Of a DNA stretch of 64,000 bases, positions 46,603-55,156 are shown piece after piece. Made by a program: the position numbers and the translations under genes. The stretch is taken from NCBI GenBank assembly GCA_031276035.1, contig JAISNV010000001.1:62001-126000 (forward strand). The letters run 5' to 3'. The DNA is from Bacteroidales bacterium. Lineage in GTDB: Bacteria; Bacteroidota; Bacteroidia; Bacteroidales; BM520. Below the pieces are notes generated by a model. The model was not told where the DNA came from and ran no database searches. It saw only the letters and a list, made by a program, of their open reading frames with translations. Every line of letters begins with the position of its first letter. Position 1 is the stretch's first letter.

Positions 46603-47499
46603 ATGCTTAACAATATTGAATATCACGAACGAAATACTGCTAATAACACCTTTTCAATTCTAATTCCATCATGGAATAACCTTTCTTATTTACAACTTTG
46701 CATCAAAAGTATTCAAAAGCATTCTCATTTTTCTCATCAAATAATTGTTATAGTAAATGAAGGAAGTGACGGAACTTTGAAATGGATTGAAAATCAGAAA
46801 GAAATTGATTATATTTATTCAAATGAGAATCTTGGTATTTGTTACGCACTTAATAGTTGTCGAAAGTTAATAAAAACGGAATACGTTGTTTATGTAAATG
46901 ACGATATGTATTTTCTTCCTGATTGGGATAAAGTTTTATTTGACGAGATAAAAGGAATCGGGCATAACAAGTTTATGCTTTCGGCCACTATGATTGAAGC
47001 AAAAGGTAATAATCCTGCCGTAATTATTGCAGATTACGGAACTGATATTATCTCTTTTCGCGAGGAAGAATTGCTGAAGGAATATAAAACTCTATACAAA
47101 GAAGATTGGAGCGGAAGCACTTGGCCACCAAACATTTTACATATAGATTCATGGGATTTAATCGGAGGAATGAGTATTGAATTCAGTCCGGGAATGTACT
47201 CGGATCCCGATCTATCACGTAAATTATGGGAAACAGGTGTAAAAATATTTAAAGGAAAAGGCAATAGTGTAGTTTATCATTTCGGATGTAAATCAACGAA
47301 ACGAATTAAAAAAAATAACGGCAGACAAATGTTTATACTAAAATGGGGTATTTCTTCAAAAACCTTCATGAAAGATTATCTTCACATCGGGAAAGAAGCC
47401 ATGGAAATCTTGCCGGAGAAACATCTGTCAAAAACAGAGAGATTAATACAAAAAATAAAAAGAATAAGAGCCGGTTTCCAGAAAACCAAGCATCATTAA
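46603..47499 (+). CDS. Glycosyltransferase family 2
   Basis: Inverting GT-A glycosyltransferase. Start chosen at the ATG at 46603, because the longer frame begins with TTG upstream of the promoter box. The opening TFSILIPSWNNLSYLQLCI is the nucleotide-binding strand, the acceptor segment IDYIYSNENLGICYALN follows, and the metal-binding DxD is VNDDMYF. The later acidic catalytic region is near SPGMYSDPDLSRKLWETG. 298 aa. No other glycan genes are adjacent, so the sugar and acceptor are open. Confidence 0.88.
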   Translation: MLNNIEYHERNTANNTFSILIPSWNNLSYLQLCIKSIQKHSHFSHQIIVIVNEGSDGTLKWIENQKEIDYIYSNENLGICYALNSCRKLIKTEYVVYVNDDMYFLPDWDKVLFDEIKGIGHNKFMLSATMIEAKGNNPAVIIADYGTDIISFREEELLKEYKTLYKEDWSGSTWPPNILHIDSWDLIGGMSIEFSPGMYSDPDLSRKLWETGVKIFKGKGNSVVYHFGCKSTKRIKKNNGRQMFILKWGISSKTFMKDYLHIGKEAMEILPEKHLSKTERLIQKIKRIRAGFQKTKHH

Positions 47500-47707
47500 T
47501 GAGATTTATCACTTATCACTAATGATTCGATTTACTTCATCCATTTCATCCATTTTACCTTCTAATCACTTATATATCAATCAGTATCTATCGACCGAAT
47601 AATCTTAAGATTTTCGAAGAAACAACCTACTCATCATATTCAACTTTTTCTCTTCCGATTTACAATTTTCAACCTTCAACTAATTTTGCTATTCCGCTAA
47701 ATATTAC

Positions 47708-47715
47708 TAACTTTG
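47708..47715 (+). promoter_or_regulatory. -7 promoter element of the ileS operon
   Basis: Exact TAACTTTG. It overlaps the TTG at 47713 that opens the longest frame, so the ATG at 47752 is the true start of ileS. Confidence 0.7.
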
Positions 47716-47751
47716 CACTTAATTTTATTTTTATACAAATTATTCAAATCG

Positions 47752-50700
47752 ATGAAGAAATATCCTGAATATAAAAATCTTAGCTTAACAGATATCGCAG
47801 ATAACGTACTCGATTTCTGGAAAGACAATAATGTTTTTGAGCAATCTTTGAAAAAAAATGAAGGAAAAGAGTCGTTTGTATTCTACGAAGGACCGCCTTC
47901 AGCAAACGGACAACCGGGAATACATCATGTGATGTCGCGGGCTATTAAAGATATTTTCTGCAGATATAAAACATTAAAGGGATATTATGTAAAACGTAAA
48001 GCCGGATGGGATACGCACGGGCTTCCTGTGGAAATCAGTGTGGAGAAAAGTCTCGGTATTACTAAGGAAGATATCGGCAAAAAAATAAGTATTGCCGATT
48101 ACAATAAAGAGTGCCGTAAGGAAGTGATGAAGTATAAAGACATGTGGGACGACCTTACAGTCAAAATGGGCTATTGGGTTGATCTTGATGATCCGTACAT
48201 CACTTTCAAAAGTAAATATATTGAAACCTTGTGGTATCTTCTCGCTAAGATTTATGAGAAAGGTTATCTTTACAAAGGATATACCATTCAACCGTATTCT
48301 CCTGCTGCCGGCACCGGATTGAGTTCACACGAGCTTAATCAACCCGGTTGCTACCGCGATGTTAAAGACACTACCGCAACCGTTCAATTCCAAGCTATCC
48401 GCAACGAAAAATCGGAATTTCTTTTCGGCAAAACAGGTCTTCCGATTGCTTTTATGGCCTGGACTACAACTCCGTGGACTCTGCCTTCCAATACCGCTCT
48501 GGCCGTCGGTGCAAATATAACTTATTATCAGGTTGAAACTCTAAACCCTTATACTTTAGAAAAAGTTTGTTTGATTTTAGGTAAAGATTTGCTGCCGAAA
48601 TATTTTAACTCCAACGGCGAAGGTTTAGAATTAGATTCTTACGATCCCGAGAAAAAGATTATTCCTTATAAAGTAATTGATTCTTTCACAGGAAAAGAGC
48701 TCGAAGGTGTTAGATACGAACAACTTATCCCATGGATCAGGCCAAATGGCGATGCCTTCAGAGTAATTCTCGGTGATTATGTTTCTACTGAAGACGGAAC
48801 AGGTATCGTTCATATTGCTCCTACTTTCGGTGCCGATGATGCCCGCGTTGGTCAATCCGCAGGAATAGTTCCGTTGTTATTAATGGATAAAGACGGAAAT
48901 AAACGCCCTATGGTTGATACATCCGGACGTTTCTACAGAATTGAAGATCTTGATGATAATTTTGTAAAAGATTTTGTGAATGTTGATCTTTACAAGAGCT
49001 TTGCCGGACGTTATGTAAAGAATTCGTATTCGGAAAATTTGACAGATAATGATCCGACTGTGGATGTTGATATTTGCGTCATGTTGAAGCAGCAGAACAA
49101 GGCTTTCAAAATAGAAAAACATATTCACAATTATCCGCATTGCTGGCGTACAGACAAACCTGTTTTATATTATCCTTTGGATTCTTGGTTTATCAAGTCA
49201 ACCGCTGTAAAAGATCGGTTGATCGAACTTAATGATACAATAAATTGGAAACCCAAAGCAACCGGAACAGGGCGTTTCGGTAATTGGTTGGAAAATCTTC
49301 AAGATTGGAATCTCAGCAGATCCCGTTATTGGGGCACTCCCCTACCGATTTGGAGTACTGAAGACGGTAAAGAACGTATCTGTATTTCATCGGTTGAACA
49401 TCTTTGCAATGAAATCAACAAATCTATTGCAACGGGATTTATGCAAGAAAATCCATACAAAGATTTCGTTCCGGGAGATTATTCTGATGAGAATTATGAT
49501 AAAATTGATCTTCACCGTCCGTATGTCGATGAAATTATTTTGGTTTCTCCAAGTGGAAATCCGATGAAACGGGAAAGCGATCTCATAGATGTTTGGTTTG
49601 ATTCCGGAGCTATGCCTTTCGCTCAATATCATTATCCTTTTGAAAAGGCTCCTCTCGGAACTGATATCGAACCGTTAAAAGGTTCATATCCTGCCGATTT
49701 CATCGCAGAAGGCGTTGATCAAACAAGAGGCTGGTTCTATACTTTGCATGCTATTTCAACAATGTGTTTCGATTCTGTTTCCTTTAAAACATGTATATCA
49801 AACGGGTTAGTTTTGGACAAGAACGGAAATAAAATGTCTAAACGCCTCGGTAACGGAGTAGATCCTTTCGAAACAATTGCAAAATACGGTCCCGATGCTA
49901 CTCGCTGGTACATGATAACAAACGCTCAGCCTTGGGATAATCTGAAATTTGACATAGACGGTATCGCCGAAGTTCAGCGTAAATTCTTCGGAACTCTCTA
50001 TAATACATACTCTTTCTTTTCTTTATATGCCAATCTGGATAATTTTACTTATAAAGAAAAAGATATTGATTTTAATTCCCGTCCCGAAATTGATAGATGG
50101 ATTTTATCGGAATTAAATTCATTAATAAAGTTTGTTGACGAATGTTATGCCGATTATGAGCCGACAAAAGTCGGAAGAGAAATTCAAACTTTTGTATGCG
50201 ACTATCTTTCAAATTGGTACGTTCGCTTATGCAGAAGAAGATTCTGGAAAGGTGAGTATAATGAAGATAAGATATCGGCATATCAAACTTTATACACTTG
50301 CTTATCTACAGTAGCGAAACTGATTAGTCCGATAGCCCCTTTCTTCGGAGAAAGACTTTATTGCGATTTAAATAATATTTCCGGAGCTGAAAATTATATT
50401 AGTGTGCATTTAACAGATTTTCCGGTTGCAAATAATTCTTATATAGATAGTAAACTGGAAGAGCGAATGCAAATGGCTCAAAATATTTCGTCAATGGCTT
50501 TATCGTTAAGAAAACGTACCAACATCAGGGTTCGTCAGCCGTTGAGTAAAATCATGCTTCCGGTAATTTCAGAAGATTTCATTGAGCAAATTGATAAGGT
50601 TAAAGATTTGATACTCTCCGAGATAAATATCAAAGAAATTATTTATCTTAAAGACGATGAAAATATCTTAACTAAAAAGGTAAAACCGGATTTCAAAGTT

Positions 50701-51210
50701 TTAGGTCCTAAATACGGAAAAAACATGAAGTCAATTGCAGATAATATCAATCTTTTATCTCAAAATGAAATTAACAAATTGGAAAAAGGAGAAAACATTG
50801 ATTTTGTTATTGACGGAAATAATATTGAATTGAACAAAGAAGATGTTATAATTCTTACCGAAGATATTCCGGGCTGGGTTGTTCTCAGCGAAGGTATTTT
50901 GATTGTTGCCTTAGATATTAACATTACCGAAGATTTATTATTAGAAGGTTATGCGCGTGAGTTTGTTAACAGAATACAAAATCTTAGAAAAGAAAATGAT
51001 TTCAATGTTACCGACAGAATACAAATTATTGTTGAAAATTCGGATACCTTTGAGCTTGTAAATAATAAATATAATTCGTACATTTGTTCGGAAACTTTAA
51101 CAGATAGTTTGACATTTGTTAAATCTATAGAAAATCATGATAAGATTGAGCTGGATTTAACAAATGGACTAATTATTAGCATTTTAATTAAAAGAAGTCA
51201 GGAGGCTTAA
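47752..51210 (+). CDS. ileS: Isoleucyl-tRNA synthetase
   Basis: Charges tRNA-Ile. 1152 aa from the ATG at 47752, the long 'eukaryotic-like' IleRS size. The HIGH equivalent is GIHH in SANGQPGIHHVMSR. The CP1 editing domain occupies about 190-380 with TTTPWTLPSNTALAV. The second signature is KMSKR in KNGNKMSKRLGNGV. The anticodon-binding domain is near 650-850, and a long C-terminal extension follows. The long-type IleRS includes forms naturally less sensitive to mupirocin. First gene of an operon with the DksA-like gene and lspA. Confidence 0.97.
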   Translation: MKKYPEYKNLSLTDIADNVLDFWKDNNVFEQSLKKNEGKESFVFYEGPPSANGQPGIHHVMSRAIKDIFCRYKTLKGYYVKRKAGWDTHGLPVEISVEKSLGITKEDIGKKISIADYNKECRKEVMKYKDMWDDLTVKMGYWVDLDDPYITFKSKYIETLWYLLAKIYEKGYLYKGYTIQPYSPAAGTGLSSHELNQPGCYRDVKDTTATVQFQAIRNEKSEFLFGKTGLPIAFMAWTTTPWTLPSNTALAVGANITYYQVETLNPYTLEKVCLILGKDLLPKYFNSNGEGLELDSYDPEKKIIPYKVIDSFTGKELEGVRYEQLIPWIRPNGDAFRVILGDYVSTEDGTGIVHIAPTFGADDARVGQSAGIVPLLLMDKDGNKRPMVDTSGRFYRIEDLDDNFVKDFVNVDLYKSFAGRYVKNSYSENLTDNDPTVDVDICVMLKQQNKAFKIEKHIHNYPHCWRTDKPVLYYPLDSWFIKSTAVKDRLIELNDTINWKPKATGTGRFGNWLENLQDWNLSRSRYWGTPLPIWSTEDGKERICISSVEHLCNEINKSIATGFMQENPYKDFVPGDYSDENYDKIDLHRPYVDEIILVSPSGNPMKRESDLIDVWFDSGAMPFAQYHYPFEKAPLGTDIEPLKGSYPADFIAEGVDQTRGWFYTLHAISTMCFDSVSFKTCISNGLVLDKNGNKMSKRLGNGVDPFETIAKYGPDATRWYMITNAQPWDNLKFDIDGIAEVQRKFFGTLYNTYSFFSLYANLDNFTYKEKDIDFNSRPEIDRWILSELNSLIKFVDECYADYEPTKVGREIQTFVCDYLSNWYVRLCRRRFWKGEYNEDKISAYQTLYTCLSTVAKLISPIAPFFGERLYCDLNNISGAENYISVHLTDFPVANNSYIDSKLEERMQMAQNISSMALSLRKRTNIRVRQPLSKIMLPVISEDFIEQIDKVKDLILSEINIKEIIYLKDDENILTKKVKPDFKVLGPKYGKNMKSIADNINLLSQNEINKLEKGENIDFVIDGNNIELNKEDVIILTEDIPGWVVLSEGILIVALDINITEDLLLEGYAREFVNRIQNLRKENDFNVTDRIQIIVENSDTFELVNNKYNSYICSETLTDSLTFVKSIENHDKIELDLTNGLIISILIKRSQEA

Positions 51211-51211
51211 T

Positions 51212-51601
51212 ATGGAAGAAACTGAAAAAAAACGTTATAGTAAAGAAGAGCTTGATGAATTCAAAACCATCATTGAAGAGAAACTTGAAACAGCAAGAAA
51301 AGACCTTGATATGTTAAGAGAAGCTATTATCGGTTCAAGTGATAATGACACTGCCGATACATCGCCTACCTTCAAGGTTTTGGAAGAAGGACAATCGGTT
51401 CTTTCAAAAGAAGAAAACGGAAGATTGGCTCTCAGACAACAAAAGTTCATAGAATCATTAGAGATGGCTTTGATAAGAATTGAAAACGGCACTTACGGAA
51501 TTTGTCGTGAAACCGGAAAACTAATTTCCAAAGATAGATTAAGAAGCGTTCCTCACGCTACATTAAGTATTGAAGCCAAAAAAAGTCAAGGGTCAAAATA
51601 A
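51212..51601 (+). CDS. TraR/DksA-family protein with a degenerate zinc finger
   Basis: Probable RNA polymerase secondary-channel regulator. 129 aa. An N-terminal coiled coil (about 8-45 and 65-92) is followed by YGICRETGKLISKDRLR. Only one cysteine (Cys98) of the usual four remains, and the second CxxC is replaced by VPHA. This Cys-poor form is typical of Bacteroidota. It begins 1 base after the ileS stop and lspA starts 4 bases after its end, so all three are one operon. Confidence 0.9.
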   Translation: MEETEKKRYSKEELDEFKTIIEEKLETARKDLDMLREAIIGSSDNDTADTSPTFKVLEEGQSVLSKEENGRLALRQQKFIESLEMALIRIENGTYGICRETGKLISKDRLRSVPHATLSIEAKKSQGSK

Positions 51602-51605
51602 GTTG

Positions 51606-52217
51606 ATGAAAAAATCTATTTTAATAGTATTTCTGGTCGTTTTAGCCGATCAAATATTAAAAATATGGGTAAAGCTTAATATGCGTCTGGGTCAATCAAT
51701 AAATATTATTGGCGACCGTATTCAGCTTTACTTTATAGAAAATGAAGGCATGGCGTTCGGCATGCAATTCGGAGGGGACTGGGGTAAGCTCATCTTAACA
51801 TTGGTACGTATTGTTGCGGTGATACTTCTTTTTGTTTTGGTTTATAAACTCACAAAAAACAATAAGATAAAAATAGGATTAATAATTTCATTATCATTAA
51901 TTATAGCCGGTGCTATGGGAAATATTTTCGATAGTGTTTTTTACGGAGTTTTGTTTAGTGAAAGTACTCCTTTTCAAGCAGCAACTTTCTTACCTGACGG
52001 TGGCGGTTATGCTTCTTTAATGCACGGAAAAGTTGTAGATATGTTTTATTGTCCCATATTACGGGGTACCTATCCACAGTGGTTTCCGTTTGTCGGAGGT
52101 GATAATTTTATATTTTTCCGTCCTATATTCAACATTGCCGATTCTGCAATAACTATCGGATGCATTTGGTTGTTTATCGGTTATAGAAGATTCTTTCCTA
52201 GAAACGAAGAAGAATAG
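51606..52217 (+). CDS. lspA: Lipoprotein signal peptidase (signal peptidase II)
   Basis: Cleaves the signal peptide of prolipoproteins in the inner membrane. The frame opens at a TTG at 51570 inside the previous gene; the ATG at 51606 is preferred (203 aa). Four hydrophobic helices are visible. The catalytic aspartates are in GKVVDMFY and FNIADSAITIG. The loop between helices 2 and 3 is longer than in E. coli. ileS-lspA linkage is widespread. Confidence 0.95.
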   Translation: MKKSILIVFLVVLADQILKIWVKLNMRLGQSINIIGDRIQLYFIENEGMAFGMQFGGDWGKLILTLVRIVAVILLFVLVYKLTKNNKIKIGLIISLSLIIAGAMGNIFDSVFYGVLFSESTPFQAATFLPDGGGYASLMHGKVVDMFYCPILRGTYPQWFPFVGGDNFIFFRPIFNIADSAITIGCIWLFIGYRRFFPRNEEE

Positions 52218-52367
52218 AATAGGATACAATATTTTTCTGAATTAAAATATTTAATTGATTTTAAATAACATTATACGGATTCGTTATTCATTTAGATCAA
52301 TCAACTCACCATATTGTTGAATAAACTATTAACAACATGGAAATACTAATTCATAAAACTTCTCTTG

Positions 52368-52943
52368 TTAAACTAATCCGGAGAATCCCATAAAAGCCAT
52401 TGCAAGCAATCCTGCCGTAACTAAGGCTATAGGTGTGCCTTTCATTCCTTCGGGAACTTCAGACTTATCAAGCTGTTCTCTGATACCGGCAAAAATTACA
52501 AGTGCTAAGGCAAAACCTATTGCAGTTGCTGCTGCATAAGTTACACCGAGCCCCAAAGTATATTCTTTTTGAACGGTTAAAAGTGCAACACCAAGTACGG
52601 CGCAATTAGTTGTAATTAAAGGAAGAAAGATTCCGAGTGCCTGATATAAAGCCGGAGCAACTTTCTTTAAAACGATTTCTACCATTTGAACCAAAGCGGC
52701 AATAACAAGAATAAAACTCAAAGTTTGTAGAAAAGCATCCAAGCCATAAGGTTTTAATACATAAGTATTGATAACCCATGTAACAATGGTAGCTAAAGTC
52801 ATTACGAAAAGTACCGCCATGCCCATGCCCAAAGCAGTTTCAACTTTGCGGGAAACTCCTATAAACGGGCAAATTCCTAAAAACTGTGCTAAAACAACGT
52901 TATTAACGAAGATTGCAGCTATTATTATAATTATATATTCCAT
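52368..52943 (-). CDS. rnfA: Rnf electron transport complex subunit A
   Basis: Integral membrane subunit (191 aa, six helices) of the Na+/H+-translocating ferredoxin:NAD+ oxidoreductase. It opens EYIIIIIAAIFVNNVVLAQFLGICPF, with the membrane-embedded Cys of this GICPF motif, and has TNCAVLG in helix 4. RnfA and RnfE share these motifs in opposite membrane orientation and hold a buried [2Fe-2S] cluster. Last gene of the operon, 12 bases after rnfE. Confidence 0.97.
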   Translation of the reverse strand: MEYIIIIIAAIFVNNVVLAQFLGICPFIGVSRKVETALGMGMAVLFVMTLATIVTWVINTYVLKPYGLDAFLQTLSFILVIAALVQMVEIVLKKVAPALYQALGIFLPLITTNCAVLGVALLTVQKEYTLGLGVTYAAATAIGFALALVIFAGIREQLDKSEVPEGMKGTPIALVTAGLLAMAFMGFSGLV

Positions 52944-52955
52944 AATATTTTACAA

Positions 52956-53537
52956 TTACTTTTTAACCAATTTATTTGTTAATGCCATCAAAAAGCCAAG
53001 ACAAATGAAAGCTCCCGGAGCCAATACGAATAATAAAGCACCGTCACCGGCCGCAAATTTCCATCCGAAGATTGACATCGAACCTAAGATTTCTCTTATC
53101 GAACCTAAAACAACAAGTGCGAGAGTAAATCCGAGTCCCATTCCCAAACCGTCAAACGCAGATGAAAGAACATTGTTCTTTGATGCAAATGCTTCGGCAC
53201 GGCCAAGAACTATACAGTTTACAACAATAAGAGGAATAAATAATCCGAGTTGTGAGTGTAAATCAGGAATATATGCCTTCATCATTAAATCAACCACAGT
53301 AACGAAAGTTGCAATAACAACAATGTACGCCGGAATTCTAATATTATCGGCAATCAGATTTTTCAATAATGAAATAAAAATGTTAGACATAAGTAAGACA
53401 AATGTGGTTGCAAGTCCCATTCCCAAACCATTAATTGCCGAAGTAGTTACCGCTAAAGAAGGACACATTCCAAGCACAAGTACAAGCAATGGATTTTCCT
53501 TTAATAAACCTTTAGTAAAATTATTCCATTGATTCAT
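52956..53537 (-). CDS. rnfE: Rnf electron transport complex subunit E
   Basis: Membrane subunit, paralogue of RnfA (193 aa from the chosen start). Signature segments NPLLVLVLGMCPSLAVT and VNCIVLGRAEAFA carry the conserved cysteines. Three ATGs are possible (53555, 53540, 53537). A perfect AAGGAGG at 53543-53549 sits 5 bases before 53537 and only 2 before 53540, so 53537 is chosen. The start overlaps the end of rnfG, giving translational coupling. Confidence 0.95.
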   Translation of the reverse strand: MNQWNNFTKGLLKENPLLVLVLGMCPSLAVTTSAINGLGMGLATTFVLLMSNIFISLLKNLIADNIRIPAYIVVIATFVTVVDLMMKAYIPDLHSQLGLFIPLIVVNCIVLGRAEAFASKNNVLSSAFDGLGMGLGFTLALVVLGSIREILGSMSIFGWKFAAGDGALLFVLAPGAFICLGFLMALTNKLVKK

Positions 53538-54144
53538 CATCACCTCCTTCTTCATTTGTTTGTTTATTTGTCATAAATGTGTCATAAGCAAGTTGAACAG
53601 CTCTACTATACGCCCTTGACGAAATTGTTGCTGCCGTAATTGCATCCAACTCTCCTCCGTCTTTTTTAACTTTGATATTAACTTCGGAAGGATTAATTCC
53701 ATCAAATTGTTGTGTAAAATTAGATTTATTTCTTTCCAATTTATCTCCTAAACCCGGAGTTTCTGCTTGTTCCAAAGGTAAACTTTTAATAATATTTCCG
53801 TCATTATTAAAACCTACCAATACCGTAATTAATCCGTTGAAACCGCCTTTATCATAAGATTTTACTGCAGTTCCGATAAGATTGCCTTCATTATCAAACA
53901 CATTATAAAATGTTAAAGAATCAATAACCGAACCGTCTCCTGCATGTTGTACAGCTTTATATTCCTTAAATGAATCTACACCCGGAACAACTTCGCCTAT
54001 TGCCGTATTAAGTTTTTGAATTTGAGCTCTTTCAACCGGCTCTTTAGTTATTGTATAAACATAAGCGAGCAACAACGATGTTACCGCTGCAATCAATCCT
54101 AATACTAAAACCATATTAGGTAATGTAGATTTTAATTTAGCCAC
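53521..54144 (-). CDS. rnfG: Rnf electron transport complex subunit G
   Basis: Flavin-carrying subunit with one N-terminal helix (about 10-30) and a periplasmic FMN-binding domain. The flavinylation motif DAITAATISSRA (about 170-180) carries the Thr that receives FMN from ApbE. The start is GTG at 54144, preceded by a perfect AAGGAGG (54151-54157, 6-base spacing) located inside the last codons of rnfD. The C-terminal tail is Asp/Glu-rich. 207 aa. Confidence 0.95.
   Translation of the reverse strand: MAKLKSTLPNMVLVLGLIAAVTSLLLAYVYTITKEPVERAQIQKLNTAIGEVVPGVDSFKEYKAVQHAGDGSVIDSLTFYNVFDNEGNLIGTAVKSYDKGGFNGLITVLVGFNNDGNIIKSLPLEQAETPGLGDKLERNKSNFTQQFDGINPSEVNIKVKKDGGELDAITAATISSRAYSRAVQLAYDTFMTNKQTNEEGGDDESME
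53543..53549 (-). promoter_or_regulatory. Shine-Dalgarno sequence deciding the rnfE start
   Basis: AAGGAGG on the minus strand, inside the rnfG coding end, spaced 5 bases before the ATG at 53537. Such a site is rare in this window. Confidence 0.75.
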
Positions 54145-55150
54145 GTTTAACCTCCTTTCCGAATCTTTTTGGTTTGAATCCTTTATTAATTAAAGGAACA
54201 AACGCATTCATTATCAATATTGCAAAAGATACACCTTCGGGATAAGAGCCAAAAGAGCGTATTAAAATTGTAATCAATCCGCAACCGAAGCCGAACAGCA
54301 ACATTCCTTTCGGTGTCATCGGTGAAGTAACCATGTCCGTAGCCATGAATACGGCTCCAAGCATCAAACCGCCGGTTAAGATATGGAAGAAAGGGTCTGC
54401 AAAACGCATCGGATCCACTAACCACAAAATTCCTGCAAAAATGAATGATGTTAGAATGAACGAAACCGGAATATGCCAAGTGATGATTTTTCTCCATAAC
54501 AGAAAAATCCCGCCTAATAATATTGCCAAAGCTGATATTTCACCAATGGAACCACCCATAAAACCCATTACATAATCAACATAATTACTACTATGTATAG
54601 CCTCTGTTCCGCTACCTTGTAAAATTCCCAACGGAGTTGGTCCTGTAACTGCGTCAACAATTGTTTGGTCTAAATTTTTAAATCCATTAAAAAGTAACAT
54701 TCTTGAGGAATCAAAAGGTTTTGGCCAAAGTGTCATCTGAACCGGAAAGGAAATCAACAAGAAAACTCTTCCTACTAATGCAGGGTTGAAAATATTATTT
54801 CCCAATCCGCCGAAAGCCATCTTTGCGATTGCAATAGCGACAAAAGAACCTATAATTATCATATACCACGGCAAAGAACTCGGAACATTCAAGGCCAATA
54901 ATATTCCCGTCAGTACGGCAGAATAATCTTTGATTGTAGGCGTTGCTTTTAAAAATAATTTCTGAATAAACCATTCGAAAAACACGCATGAAAGAATAGA
55001 AATTAAAAGCACTTTTACTGCTCCCAAACCGAAACAATAAATTGCTACTAAAACTGTAGGTAATAATGCCAGACACACGTATTTCATTATTTTTTCAACA
55101 GACTGGTCTCCATGAACATGTGGCGACCCTGATACTTTTAACAAACTCAT
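54137..55150 (-). CDS. rnfD: Rnf electron transport complex subunit D
   Basis: Integral membrane subunit with about nine helices (337 aa). It opens VSGSPHVHG, the usual short start. The covalent-FMN motif is DAVTGPTPLG (about 153-162), with the flavinylated Thr, and a MFGF-like GLGNNIFNPALVGR segment precedes it. It starts 6 bases after rnfC and its last 8 bases overlap the rnfG start. Confidence 0.96.
   Translation of the reverse strand: MSLLKVSGSPHVHGDQSVEKIMKYVCLALLPTVLVAIYCFGLGAVKVLLISILSCVFFEWFIQKLFLKATPTIKDYSAVLTGILLALNVPSSLPWYMIIIGSFVAIAIAKMAFGGLGNNIFNPALVGRVFLLISFPVQMTLWPKPFDSSRMLLFNGFKNLDQTIVDAVTGPTPLGILQGSGTEAIHSSNYVDYVMGFMGGSIGEISALAILLGGIFLLWRKIITWHIPVSFILTSFIFAGILWLVDPMRFADPFFHILTGGLMLGAVFMATDMVTSPMTPKGMLLFGFGCGLITILIRSFGSYPEGVSFAILIMNAFVPLINKGFKPKRFGKEVKRG
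54151..54157 (-). promoter_or_regulatory. Shine-Dalgarno sequence deciding the GTG start of rnfG
   Basis: AAGGAGG on the minus strand, inside the Lys-Glu-Val codons at the end of rnfD, 6 bases before the GTG. Confidence 0.75.
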
Positions 55151-55156
55151 AATATA

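Noticed and set aside
47713..47751. Longer ileS frame opening at a TTG
   Set aside because: The TTG lies inside the TAACTTTG promoter box, and the conserved IleRS start begins at the ATG at 47752.
51570..51605. Longer lspA frame opening at a TTG inside the DksA-like gene
   Set aside because: It adds a basic stretch before the first helix and no ribosome-binding site; the ATG at 51606 fits the family length.
52309..52340. Hairpin between lspA and rnfA (CCATATTGTTG/CAACATGG)
   Set aside because: The stem has a bulge and no T-run on either strand, so I do not call a terminator.
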